NCBI GenBank assembly: GCA_017458335.1
Contig: JAFTFT010000005.1
Coordinates: 62,001-126,000 of the forward strand
Origin: Oscillospiraceae bacterium
GTDB taxonomy: Bacteria > Bacillota > Clostridia > Oscillospirales > Oscillospiraceae
Direction: 5' to 3'
Length of the DNA stretch: 64,000 nucleotides
Of the stretch, positions 50,242-57,209 are shown in pieces (the first letter of the stretch is position 1; each line of letters opens with the position of its first letter). The translations under genes were made by a program, and so were the position numbers. The notes beneath the pieces are model-generated. The model worked only from the letters and a program-made list of their open reading frames with translations. It was not told the origin of the DNA and ran no database searches.

Positions 50242-50619
50242 CTATGCTGGCGGCTTTGGCTGTTTGACGGTCTTCAGCCAGCCGCCTAACATTCTTCCAA
50301 TTTCATCCACCATCGTTGACCAGTTGTCATACTTTGCCATATCGATGAAGTGCAGCCGATAGGACAGACGGATGAAAACCCGGAGCGTTGCTATTTCCAC
50401 GTCCATATTCTGGAGCGTGGTTTTCTTGTAGTAGTGCTTTCTGGCTTCAATGGCATAACGGAGGATCATATTCATGCAGTGCTTGATATCTGTTGCCATT
50501 GCGTATTTTTCTGACTTCGGAAACTGACGGAGCGCTGTATAGGCATACTCCATCATATCAAGAATCTTCTGCAGAAGCAGGAACTCCTCAGTAGGATTTA
50601 TGTTTGGTTCATCAGCCAT
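50242..50619 (-). CDS. avd: Avd, DGR accessory variability determinant
   Basis: 125 residues, a predicted four-helix bundle (FLLLQKILDMMEYAYTALRQ, MNMILRYAIEARKHYYKKTT, then VFIRLSYRLHFIDMAKYDNW). In BPP-1 Avd forms a basic barrel that binds RT and the template RNA and is required for cDNA synthesis. It ends 20 bases before TR. ATG 50619 has GGAGGG seven to eight bases upstream. Confidence 0.92.
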   Translation of the reverse strand: MADEPNINPTEEFLLLQKILDMMEYAYTALRQFPKSEKYAMATDIKHCMNMILRYAIEARKHYYKKTTLQNMDVEIATLRVFIRLSYRLHFIDMAKYDNWSTMVDEIGRMLGGWLKTVKQPKPPA

Positions 50620-50643
50620 TTTCTGTCCCTCCGAGCAAACCGT

Positions 50644-50652
50644 ATCATACCA
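50644..50652 (-). promoter_or_regulatory. Extended -10 promoter of the avd-TR-RT unit
   Basis: Minus strand TGGTATGAT, an extended -10, 25 bases before the Avd start. The -35 region is poor. Confidence 0.5.
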
Positions 50653-50720
50653 CATTCCTGAAAAAACTGTAGCTATCTTCCGGGTTCACGTTATTAAATT
50701 TCGGTATCCCGTAATTGTCC

Positions 50721-50751
50721 GAAAAAAATCGGCGGTCGGGCTTCGCCCGAC
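50721..50751 (-). terminator. Terminator after the DGR target gene
   Basis: GTCGGGC (50735-50741) pairs with GCCCGAC (50745-50751). On the minus strand a seven-T run (50728-50722) follows after six bases. It separates late-gene transcription of the target gene from avd-TR-RT. Confidence 0.72.
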
Positions 50752-50760
50752 TTAAAGAGA

Positions 50761-50782
50761 ATGCTCCGCTATCGCGGAGCAT
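50761..50782 (-). promoter_or_regulatory. DGR target-site hairpin downstream of VR
   Basis: ATGCTCCGC (50761-50769) pairs with GCGGAGCAT (50774-50782), a 9-bp stem with a four-base loop that reads GATA on the coding strand. In BPP-1 a short inverted repeat with a GRNA-type tetraloop just after VR is needed for efficient retrohoming. This one lies 38 bases past the VR end. Confidence 0.8.
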
Positions 50783-50805
50783 GGCAGCGCCCAGAGAACC
50801 AGCGA

Positions 50806-51882
50806 TCAGGGTTCATAATAAGCGGAGCGGAAGCCAATGTTGCCGTACGAGAACGACCGAGCGTAGTTGCCGCTGGAGTAGAAGACGCCAGCGCTCGCGC
50901 CGCTGCCCCAATGGCCACCGCAGTAGAAGCACCTTTCCGCTTCACCGTTGTTGAAGTAGAAATGATCTCCATCAAAGGCTGTATCTGTCTCGTCATACCG
51001 GCACATTCCGATGGATGCAAGCAGAAGCTTCGCAGCATCCGAAATTGTGTTGTCGCAGGTGATGACGTTGAACTGACAGTTATGCGCACCCTTTGCGGTG
51101 TCGGTGATCGTATTGGAGTAGACGAGCTTGTTGCTGATCCAATCCATCTTCACGGACCCGCTGGTTGTGCCGGAGCCGTCCGGAGTGATCAGCGTACCGT
51201 CTGCGGCATTGATTGCCATCCACTGCGCGGAGGATGCAGCCTGAGAGTTTGCACTGTCAGCAGCGTTGTTGTTTGCAAGAACCTGAACCTCGCCGTATAC
51301 GGTGCGAACGCCGCCTGTCCATTCCCAGACGTTGCCGTTCAGATCCCAGACTCCATCTGCAGCCCAGTTGTGGCTCCATTTCACAGGCCCGGTACCAGTT
51401 CCGACACGTCCGGTATTGGCGCCGTCTTTATGTTTCGGAATAGCGGAGTATACAGTCTCTCTGGTATCTTTGCCGTAGTTGTTATTGCCGTATGGCATGG
51501 TGCCGTTTTGCTTGCTCCACCAGGCAAGCAGCGCCCACTCGACTTTCGTCATGAGGTGCCAACCGGAACCTTTGGCGGAGCAGGCGGCAATTGCCTGGTC
51601 AAAGTTGATACTCGTTCTCGGATCCTGCGCCGGCAAAGAATAGGCACGGCCGTTCTGGACGATGTTCTGGTATTTGGAAATCCAGATATAGTCTTTCTCG
51701 ACACCGTCCACGATGAATGCGGGGAAGACCTCAGTAGAGGAGCCAAGGCCAAGCTGAGCATAGGTCATCTTCGGGATCTTCACCATGATAGACGGCTTGC
51801 CGACATCATCGTAAAGAAGCTCGTTGTTCGGGCAGATCGCCTGCAGGGCAAGGTTGGTCAGGTCAAAGTTGTTGTTCGCCAT
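50806..51882 (-). CDS. DGR target protein, FGE/C-type-lectin fold, likely tail receptor-binding protein
   Basis: 358 residues. FGE-sulfatase (C-type lectin) fold: WHLMTKVEWALLAWWSKQNG, VWDLNGNVWEWTGG, and a C-terminal core RSFSYGNIGFRSAYYEP in which VR is embedded. VR codes for the ligand-facing loops near the C-terminus; 12 codons differ from TR (7 A to T, 6 A to G, 1 A to C). The final residues and stop lie outside VR and stay constant. The position after the baseplate genes suggests it sits on the tail tip and binds host receptors. AGGAGG precedes the ATG. Confidence 0.93.
   Translation of the reverse strand: MANNNFDLTNLALQAICPNNELLYDDVGKPSIMVKIPKMTYAQLGLGSSTEVFPAFIVDGVEKDYIWISKYQNIVQNGRAYSLPAQDPRTSINFDQAIAACSAKGSGWHLMTKVEWALLAWWSKQNGTMPYGNNNYGKDTRETVYSAIPKHKDGANTGRVGTGTGPVKWSHNWAADGVWDLNGNVWEWTGGVRTVYGEVQVLANNNAADSANSQAASSAQWMAINAADGTLITPDGSGTTSGSVKMDWISNKLVYSNTITDTAKGAHNCQFNVITCDNTISDAAKLLLASIGMCRYDETDTAFDGDHFYFNNGEAERCFYCGGHWGSGASAGVFYSSGNYARSFSYGNIGFRSAYYEP
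50821..50933 (-). repeat. DGR variable repeat (VR), 113 bp
   Basis: 3' end of the target gene. Invariant GC-rich stretches (the GGCTTCCGCTCCGCT end) would act as the initiation-of-mutagenic-homology region. Changes against TR: S to C, N to Y (four times), N to H, N to G, N to S (three times), T to A, N to F. Confidence 0.97.
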
Positions 51883-51885
51883 GGT

Positions 51886-52272
51886 TTATTCCTCCTCAAG
51901 TGCCCAGAGTGAGAGCGTGACGGTGTTCATATCCAGGGGGACTGGGATTCTTTCCTCGGACTCGTTCTGCGCCGTATCAACAGGAGCGTCCTCAACAGAC
52001 GGTTCACCGCCAGTTGCAGGACCTTCTTCTTCCTGCTGCTCTTCCGAAGTCTCATAACGTCTGGCCGGGATATCGATCTCCGCCACATACCGCCGTCCCG
52101 CAGCGGCGCCGATGACAAGCTCACCGTCCCTGTCTGCACAGATATCAATATGCACGGGATCGTCTTTTTCGCGCTTTGCCAGATTGATGGTAAGATCATC
52201 GTCAAAGGTGATCTTTGTCGTTCTGACAGTGTAGGGGATTTTTTCGCCCTCGTTCTTGTTCACGATAATCAT
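51886..52272 (-). CDS. Phage tail/baseplate accessory protein
   Basis: 128 residues: MIIVNKNEGEKIPYTVRTTK, then a beta-rich half (ICADRDGELVIGAAAGRRY) and an acidic Glu-rich linker. ATG 52272 with GGAGG upstream; ends three bases before the target gene start. Possibly the connector that carries the DGR protein, by position. Confidence 0.6.
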   Translation of the reverse strand: MIIVNKNEGEKIPYTVRTTKITFDDDLTINLAKREKDDPVHIDICADRDGELVIGAAAGRRYVAEIDIPARRYETSEEQQEEEGPATGGEPSVEDAPVDTAQNESEERIPVPLDMNTVTLSLWALEEE

Positions 52273-52273
52273 A

Positions 52274-53038
52274 TTAAGCCATACCTCCAAGTACCTGATA
52301 TTTAATGGTGACGGATGACGCAGAGCCGGTGAACTCAATCTTGAATCCGTTGACCAGCTTTGCCGACACAATGATGTCCCCGACATTTCCGACTGCAGCT
52401 GTGACTTCATAATCCACGATGTAATTCTGGTTGTTCCGCTCTACACTGATCGGCACAGTTACCTGGCTGTTATTGAACGGGAAGTTCTCAGAATTGGTGA
52501 GAGTCACCGTGCCGGCAACGATATCTGTTCTCGCTGTCAGTTTGGTGATATTTCCCTCGGCGGTGGTCATCCTGCCCTGCAGCGCCGTGATGTCGCCGGA
52601 CAGGGCAGTGTCTTCGCTTTCAAGAGCCAAGATCCTATTGCCCCAATCCGCGTTCTTGTGAGCCAGCTCCGCAAACAGCATATCGACTGCAATTCGGGCA
52701 TCGTCTATGCCGTCACCAAGCGTGGCAAGGTTACTCTGCACGTCGTTCAGGTCTTTCGCCGTAAACATACGTGCGCATTTCGTGTTTGCAACCCAAGCCT
52801 GGGCAGGTCCGTCAACACCCCTGGTGATTGTGAGTCTGTCGCCGCTGACCGCCGTTACCAGAACCGTTTCAGAGGCGGACGCATCAAACCCGAGAGTGAG
52901 AAGGAAAGGCACGGTCGATGGAAGGACAGATGGATCCTTCACATAGACTGTAGTGGACGAGGCGTCGATTGCCCCGTTGGTTTCTGTCGCAGGCGAGTTC
53001 GTCTGGGCAGCGTACAATGTGAGCAGTGAGATATTAAT
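52274..53038 (-). CDS. Phage baseplate/fibre protein
   Basis: 254 residues. An N-terminal beta region (LLTLYAAQTNSPATETNGAI, TLGFDASASETVLVTAVSGD), a central coiled coil (ALESEDTALSGDITALQGRM) and a C-terminal beta-sandwich, a trimeric fibre layout. ATG, GTG or TTG with good spacing is missing. AGGAGGT is eight bases before ATT at 53038, which overlaps the stop of the upstream gene. TTG 53065 and GTG 53047 are alternatives. Confidence 0.62.
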   Translation of the reverse strand: MNISLLTLYAAQTNSPATETNGAIDASSTTVYVKDPSVLPSTVPFLLTLGFDASASETVLVTAVSGDRLTITRGVDGPAQAWVANTKCARMFTAKDLNDVQSNLATLGDGIDDARIAVDMLFAELAHKNADWGNRILALESEDTALSGDITALQGRMTTAEGNITKLTARTDIVAGTVTLTNSENFPFNNSQVTVPISVERNNQNYIVDYEVTAAVGNVGDIIVSAKLVNGFKIEFTGSASSVTIKYQVLGGMA

Positions 53039-55685
53039 ACTGTCCACCTCCTCTGGAATTTGCAAAGAGCTGAATTACAAGGTCAAGCTCAATGCGTGTA
53101 AGCGCATCGGGCGTGACTGTGACGGTGTGCCATCCCCGGTCAACAAGCCCTTCGTCATCTGCCGACAGGAATGGAATGAGGTTGATATCGTCAATGCTGG
53201 AAAAGGTTCCGACCACGTTGTCATCTACTGCGATTTCAACAGAGCTTGCACGGTCTCCTTGATAGATGCCATATTCGATATCGTGTGTATGATCCGGGAT
53301 GGAGAAATTGTGATTATGCGATTTGATGGTTACGCTGTGGGAATGTGCCTGAATGGTAACGCTGTGGCTGTGGCTCCCGATGGTTACCGAGTGCGAGTGC
53401 GAACCGATCGTAACAGAATGCGAATGATTCGGAATGGTCACTGAATGGGAGTGTGAGCCAATACTGACAGAGTGAGAGTGAGTCGCAAGGACGATACCAT
53501 GAGTATGGGATGGGATAGAATGCCTATGACTTCCGAGGTCAACATAGTGTGAATGATCCGAAGGCCAATAATACTGGTGTTGGTGTGAAGGGCTTCCGCT
53601 ATAATAGGTATATGCTGCAGAACGCCCATTACCGCTGTTACTCCAGCCGCCTGTCCATGCGTAATCAGTCACCATGGAAATTGAACTTGCGGATGTCGGA
53701 TAGCTGCTTCCGCCAGTGTTTGCGGTACTCGTGTTGACACTTCCTCCAGAGCCGGAGGTAGATGTAGCTCCACCGCCAGCCGGCGAGGTATATGTCCCAC
53801 CGCCACCGGATGCGCTGGTGACAGTAGAAGATCCACCTGCTGCCGATGTTACCGTCGCGCCGCCTCCGGACGTTGTTGTCTCTGTTGTAGAGCCACCGTC
53901 TGTCGTGGTGGACGAACTCGCGCCGCCGCCTTTGGTTGCCTTGGTATAGCCGCGGAAGGCGGTTAGCTTTCCGTGGAGAATGATCTGATTCAGATGAACG
54001 ACATTCTGCGGAATGTAAAACCGCATCTCTGCCGGGTTGTCTGCGCCGGCATTGTCCCGGAAAGACTGTGAGTACAGGGTGACAGCACCCTGAGCATAGG
54101 TTTCCTCAATTCGCTGCCGGTCACTGATATCCGCAATGCTGGATGCAGTACTTTCATCGTCACCGCCCAGAACAAACGTAGCCGCTGCAGGATTCCCGGT
54201 AACATCGTCCTTTGTGATGCACTGAATCTGAAAGTATTCGCTGATCTCTTCTTCGTCATCGATTACGCGGACGATGTCGCCAACATCACAGTTTCTGAGA
54301 CTGCCGATATGGGCGGATTCGACGGTGTAGGTTACCTTCGGCTCCTTGAGCTTTTCCAACAAAGCATTTGCTGCATCCCACAAGGACTGAGGAACCTGGT
54401 ATCGACGGTCTACCCAGATTTTGGAAATGATGCCGTATTTATCCTGGGTGTCTGAATCAATATACAGTCTCCCTGTTGGGTTGATTTTGGAAAGGTTCAG
54501 GGCGTCAACGCCTTCACCATACCCAAACGCATACAGGCGAGTGCACACATCGGTCGCATCGACAACCTTTGTGATTCCGATCATGTTTTTGGCATATCGG
54601 ATCTCGCCCTTTGCTTTGATGATTTTACGCTCTACTGTGCTCCTTTCAACGAAGTCTGTAGCAATTCCCATTTCCGGGGTAATGGAAAAGTTGTTGAAAG
54701 AATCACCGCCGCCGTGCCACCAGAAGTTTACGCTGTAGAACCAACCATCATAACGTTCCGGCCAGACGAACTGCATATCATCAAGGCTCTGGATATTCGC
54801 AGATACAACAGCATAACCGGAGCTTGAGGACGCTGTTTCATAGGCGACAATCTGAAACAGGCCTCCGGAGGAGGACAGCGCACCGCTCTTATGGAACTTG
54901 ATTCGATAAGTGCCTTGAGAAAGCGGAATATCCTCGGAACGATTCCTGATTCCGATATAAAACCATGAGCTTGATTCACCGGTGCTGCTTCCGTTCAGAG
55001 TGATTTTGCCGTCATTCTGAGTTATCGTCACACCGTTGTACACCTGCGCCGTGCCGCTGAGTTTGCTGTCATAGTACGGCGGTTCAGTATAGTTGGTTCC
55101 GACAAGAACTTCCTCAGTGTGGGTTATCGTTTCACTTTCCTGTGCTTTAAGGCTGAGAACCCAAGGCCAGTTTCTGGTGTCGAAGACCCATTGATATTTT
55201 GCGGTGAACGGCTTCGGGATAGACAGCAGAGCTGACAGAAGGTTTTCGTGCTCCCAGCCATACAGGAACTGTCTGTTAAACTCACATTCGTTCAGCACCC
55301 AGTTTTTCGTGGTCTGCTGATCAAGAACATACTGGATGACCTGATTGGTATATACACCGAGATTTCCTACTTCATGCCATCCGACCATAACGTCATCCAG
55401 CAGCGTTGCGAGGACATGTTCGCACTGGTAGGTAATCTCATGCGTATTGATGTTTTTCACCAGCTCGGAAGGAACGATCCGGAACAGGCCGATATACTCA
55501 TCTTCATCATACAGCTCTACATAGTTGAACGGCTGGCAGTATTCGTTCTTCCTGTCAGTTGCCGGCAGCGTAAAGTGTGCGGTCCAGAGTGCATTCAGCG
55601 GTTTCCGGTATCCGATTTTATAGGCGTTCTCAAGGAAGGCAAGCCGCTTTCTGCTCGTATGGCTGTAGATGGAGATATAGTTCAT
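53034..55685 (-). CDS. Tail-associated endopeptidase/Tal-like protein with Gly/Ser/Thr and His-x-His repeats
   Basis: 883 residues. The N-terminal about 550 follow siphophage Tal/prophage endopeptidase-tail proteins (SRKRLAFLENAYKIGYRKPL, FNYVELYDEDEYIGLFRIVP, VRVIDDEEEISEYFQIQCIT). Then come a low-complexity Gly/Ser/Thr stretch (about 590-675) and at least seven units of HSHSVTIGS or close variants (about 735-800), followed by HTHDIEYGIY and a C-terminal beta domain. Alternating His in trimeric fibres can coordinate metal ions. Located at the tail tip. Confidence 0.8.
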   Translation of the reverse strand: MNYISIYSHTSRKRLAFLENAYKIGYRKPLNALWTAHFTLPATDRKNEYCQPFNYVELYDEDEYIGLFRIVPSELVKNINTHEITYQCEHVLATLLDDVMVGWHEVGNLGVYTNQVIQYVLDQQTTKNWVLNECEFNRQFLYGWEHENLLSALLSIPKPFTAKYQWVFDTRNWPWVLSLKAQESETITHTEEVLVGTNYTEPPYYDSKLSGTAQVYNGVTITQNDGKITLNGSSTGESSSWFYIGIRNRSEDIPLSQGTYRIKFHKSGALSSSGGLFQIVAYETASSSSGYAVVSANIQSLDDMQFVWPERYDGWFYSVNFWWHGGGDSFNNFSITPEMGIATDFVERSTVERKIIKAKGEIRYAKNMIGITKVVDATDVCTRLYAFGYGEGVDALNLSKINPTGRLYIDSDTQDKYGIISKIWVDRRYQVPQSLWDAANALLEKLKEPKVTYTVESAHIGSLRNCDVGDIVRVIDDEEEISEYFQIQCITKDDVTGNPAAATFVLGGDDESTASSIADISDRQRIEETYAQGAVTLYSQSFRDNAGADNPAEMRFYIPQNVVHLNQIILHGKLTAFRGYTKATKGGGASSSTTTDGGSTTETTTSGGGATVTSAAGGSSTVTSASGGGGTYTSPAGGGATSTSGSGGSVNTSTANTGGSSYPTSASSISMVTDYAWTGGWSNSGNGRSAAYTYYSGSPSHQHQYYWPSDHSHYVDLGSHRHSIPSHTHGIVLATHSHSVSIGSHSHSVTIPNHSHSVTIGSHSHSVTIGSHSHSVTIQAHSHSVTIKSHNHNFSIPDHTHDIEYGIYQGDRASSVEIAVDDNVVGTFSSIDDINLIPFLSADDEGLVDRGWHTVTVTPDALTRIELDLVIQLFANSRGGGQY
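53285..53500 (-). repeat. Coding repeats for His-x-His units
   Basis: Tandem 27- to 30-base units encode HSHSVTIGS-like peptides. Codon-level variation shows they are a protein repeat, not a CRISPR array. Confidence 0.7.
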
Positions 55686-55699
55686 TCAGTCTCACCACC

Positions 55700-56242
55700 T
55701 TACAGATAGCGATCCGCCCATAGCACGGTGATTTCCAGCGCAACATTTGCCGGACTGGTGTTAACTGTGATGATATTGCCACCAGGCTTCAACTGAATAA
55801 ACACACCGCCTGATACCCACGATTCCACGTCCGGTTCGCCGTTCAGCAGAATTTCAAGCGTATCAGTATCGATGATCAGAGTATCACCCGGCTTAAACCC
55901 AACATCATTCAGACTGAGTTCTTCCGTTTCGTCCAGACGGATAGACGCAGGATCGAAGACAAACTCCGACTCAATTGTTGTCGGCTGCAGATTAACTCTC
56001 ACGAACATCCTTGCCGAAGTAGTGAAAGAACTGCTGATGCTGACGCTTTTCAGCGGGACTTTGAAGCTCATGGTGGGCAAGTCCATATCGAAGCTTGCCG
56101 TGATGGCCTGTTCCCGCATATCAATAAGGGAACTGATGCGAGGCGCATCTTCTGAGAAAATGACCTGTACATCCACGAACAGTGCCATTGTCGTGGATCC
56201 CTTATTGAAGCGCGTCTTATTAAAGAATGCTTTGCCAAACAC
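55700..56242 (-). CDS. Phage tail protein near Dit/Tal
   Basis: 180 residues. GTG start with AAAGGAGG seven bases upstream. FGKAFFNKTRFNKG is an opening I have seen in small siphophage tail proteins. A beta-rich body follows, ending in an Ig-like IDTDTLEILLNGEPDVESWV (distal-tail C-terminal style). Probably a baseplate component. Confidence 0.58.
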   Translation of the reverse strand: MFGKAFFNKTRFNKGSTTMALFVDVQVIFSEDAPRISSLIDMREQAITASFDMDLPTMSFKVPLKSVSISSSFTTSARMFVRVNLQPTTIESEFVFDPASIRLDETEELSLNDVGFKPGDTLIIDTDTLEILLNGEPDVESWVSGGVFIQLKPGGNIITVNTSPANVALEITVLWADRYL

Positions 56243-56255
56243 GGCAAACCCTCCT

Positions 56256-56651
56256 TTACGTCAGGTATACTTTCAGCTCACCTGCGGCAAAGTACGGCGT
56301 ATACCCATAGGCCAAAGCCAATGATGTTGAAAGTGCCTGATAGAACAGAAGGTTACCTCCGCTCTGAGCGTCCATAATGCCGACATATGCGGCGGTGCCG
56401 GCAGAAGCGGTGAGCTTCGGGAAAGTGACCTCTGCGTTGTTCTGGATCAGCGCACGGTCTCCGGAGATGGTGGGCGCAGAGAATGTGACAGCTGCACGAG
56501 TATAGCCGCCGCCGCTGACTTCCGTCCCGCTGTTGGCCGCTGTCGGGTTATTTGAGAAGAGCGCCACATACAGATTTGATGGAATCGTGAAGCTCTGTCT
56601 CTGAAGCCATGCGGCAAGGGTGTTGGTCCTGACATAGTTTGAAGCAGGCAT
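56256..56651 (-). CDS. Phage tail fibre-like protein (131 residues)
   Basis: SNYVRTNTLAAWLQRQSFTI and LYVALFSNNPTAANSGTEVS, GGGYTRAAVTFSAP: a pattern found in small phage tail-fibre proteins. Good ribosome site (AGGAGG). Confidence 0.65.
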   Translation of the reverse strand: MPASNYVRTNTLAAWLQRQSFTIPSNLYVALFSNNPTAANSGTEVSGGGYTRAAVTFSAPTISGDRALIQNNAEVTFPKLTASAGTAAYVGIMDAQSGGNLLFYQALSTSLALAYGYTPYFAAGELKVYLT

Positions 56652-56666
56652 TTTTTGTATTCCTCC

Positions 56667-57209
56667 TTACTGAACAGACCGTGTTACCCGAAGATTGTTG
56701 ATCGTCCGAGTTCCAACGTTCTTGATGATGATTCGGCAAGGCGTGTCCGCCGTGCCGTTTACCGGGAGAAAGATGTACCCGGAATTGCTTACGATGGTGT
56801 CTGATTCCTGCTGAATCTCTGTATATGCAAACGGCGGCGAATAGCAGAAGGTAACATCAAACTCCCCATATTGCAGATGCCGTATCTGCGGAGGGGCGCC
56901 CACAACAAAAGCGTCATAGTATTTACCAGGCTCGTTGTCGAATTCAAGCCGACCTTCTCCGGACAGCCAGAGGGCAATTCGACGAGCGGAATCAGCCAGA
57001 GAGATGTTTTCGGGCCTGACATAATAACAGTGGAAGGTTTCTTCTCTGGCAAGGTAGGTGCCGTCTGATTGTGAATGGTATCCTGAACGGCCCGGAATCT
57101 CTATCATCACTCTTCTTTTCTCCGGAAGAATGATGCGCTGTGTTGGGTTGACTACAATCCCGTAAGACTGCGAGTGGCCGCTGTTAAATGTGAATCCTGT
57201 CGTTATCAT
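56667..57209 (-). CDS. Distal tail protein (Dit)
   Basis: 180 residues: GIVVNPTQRIILPEKRRVMI, EIPGRSGYHSQSDGTYLARE and the C-terminal Ig-like GYIFLPVNGTADTPCRI, typical for Dit. It forms the hub joining tail tube and Tal. Overlaps the tape measure end by four bases. Confidence 0.8.
   Translation of the reverse strand: MITTGFTFNSGHSQSYGIVVNPTQRIILPEKRRVMIEIPGRSGYHSQSDGTYLAREETFHCYYVRPENISLADSARRIALWLSGEGRLEFDNEPGKYYDAFVVGAPPQIRHLQYGEFDVTFCYSPPFAYTEIQQESDTIVSNSGYIFLPVNGTADTPCRIIIKNVGTRTINNLRVTRSVQ

Noticed and set aside
53285-53500. Possible CRISPR-like tandem repeats
   Set aside because: The units are in frame with a tail protein, vary at codon level, and have no unique spacers.
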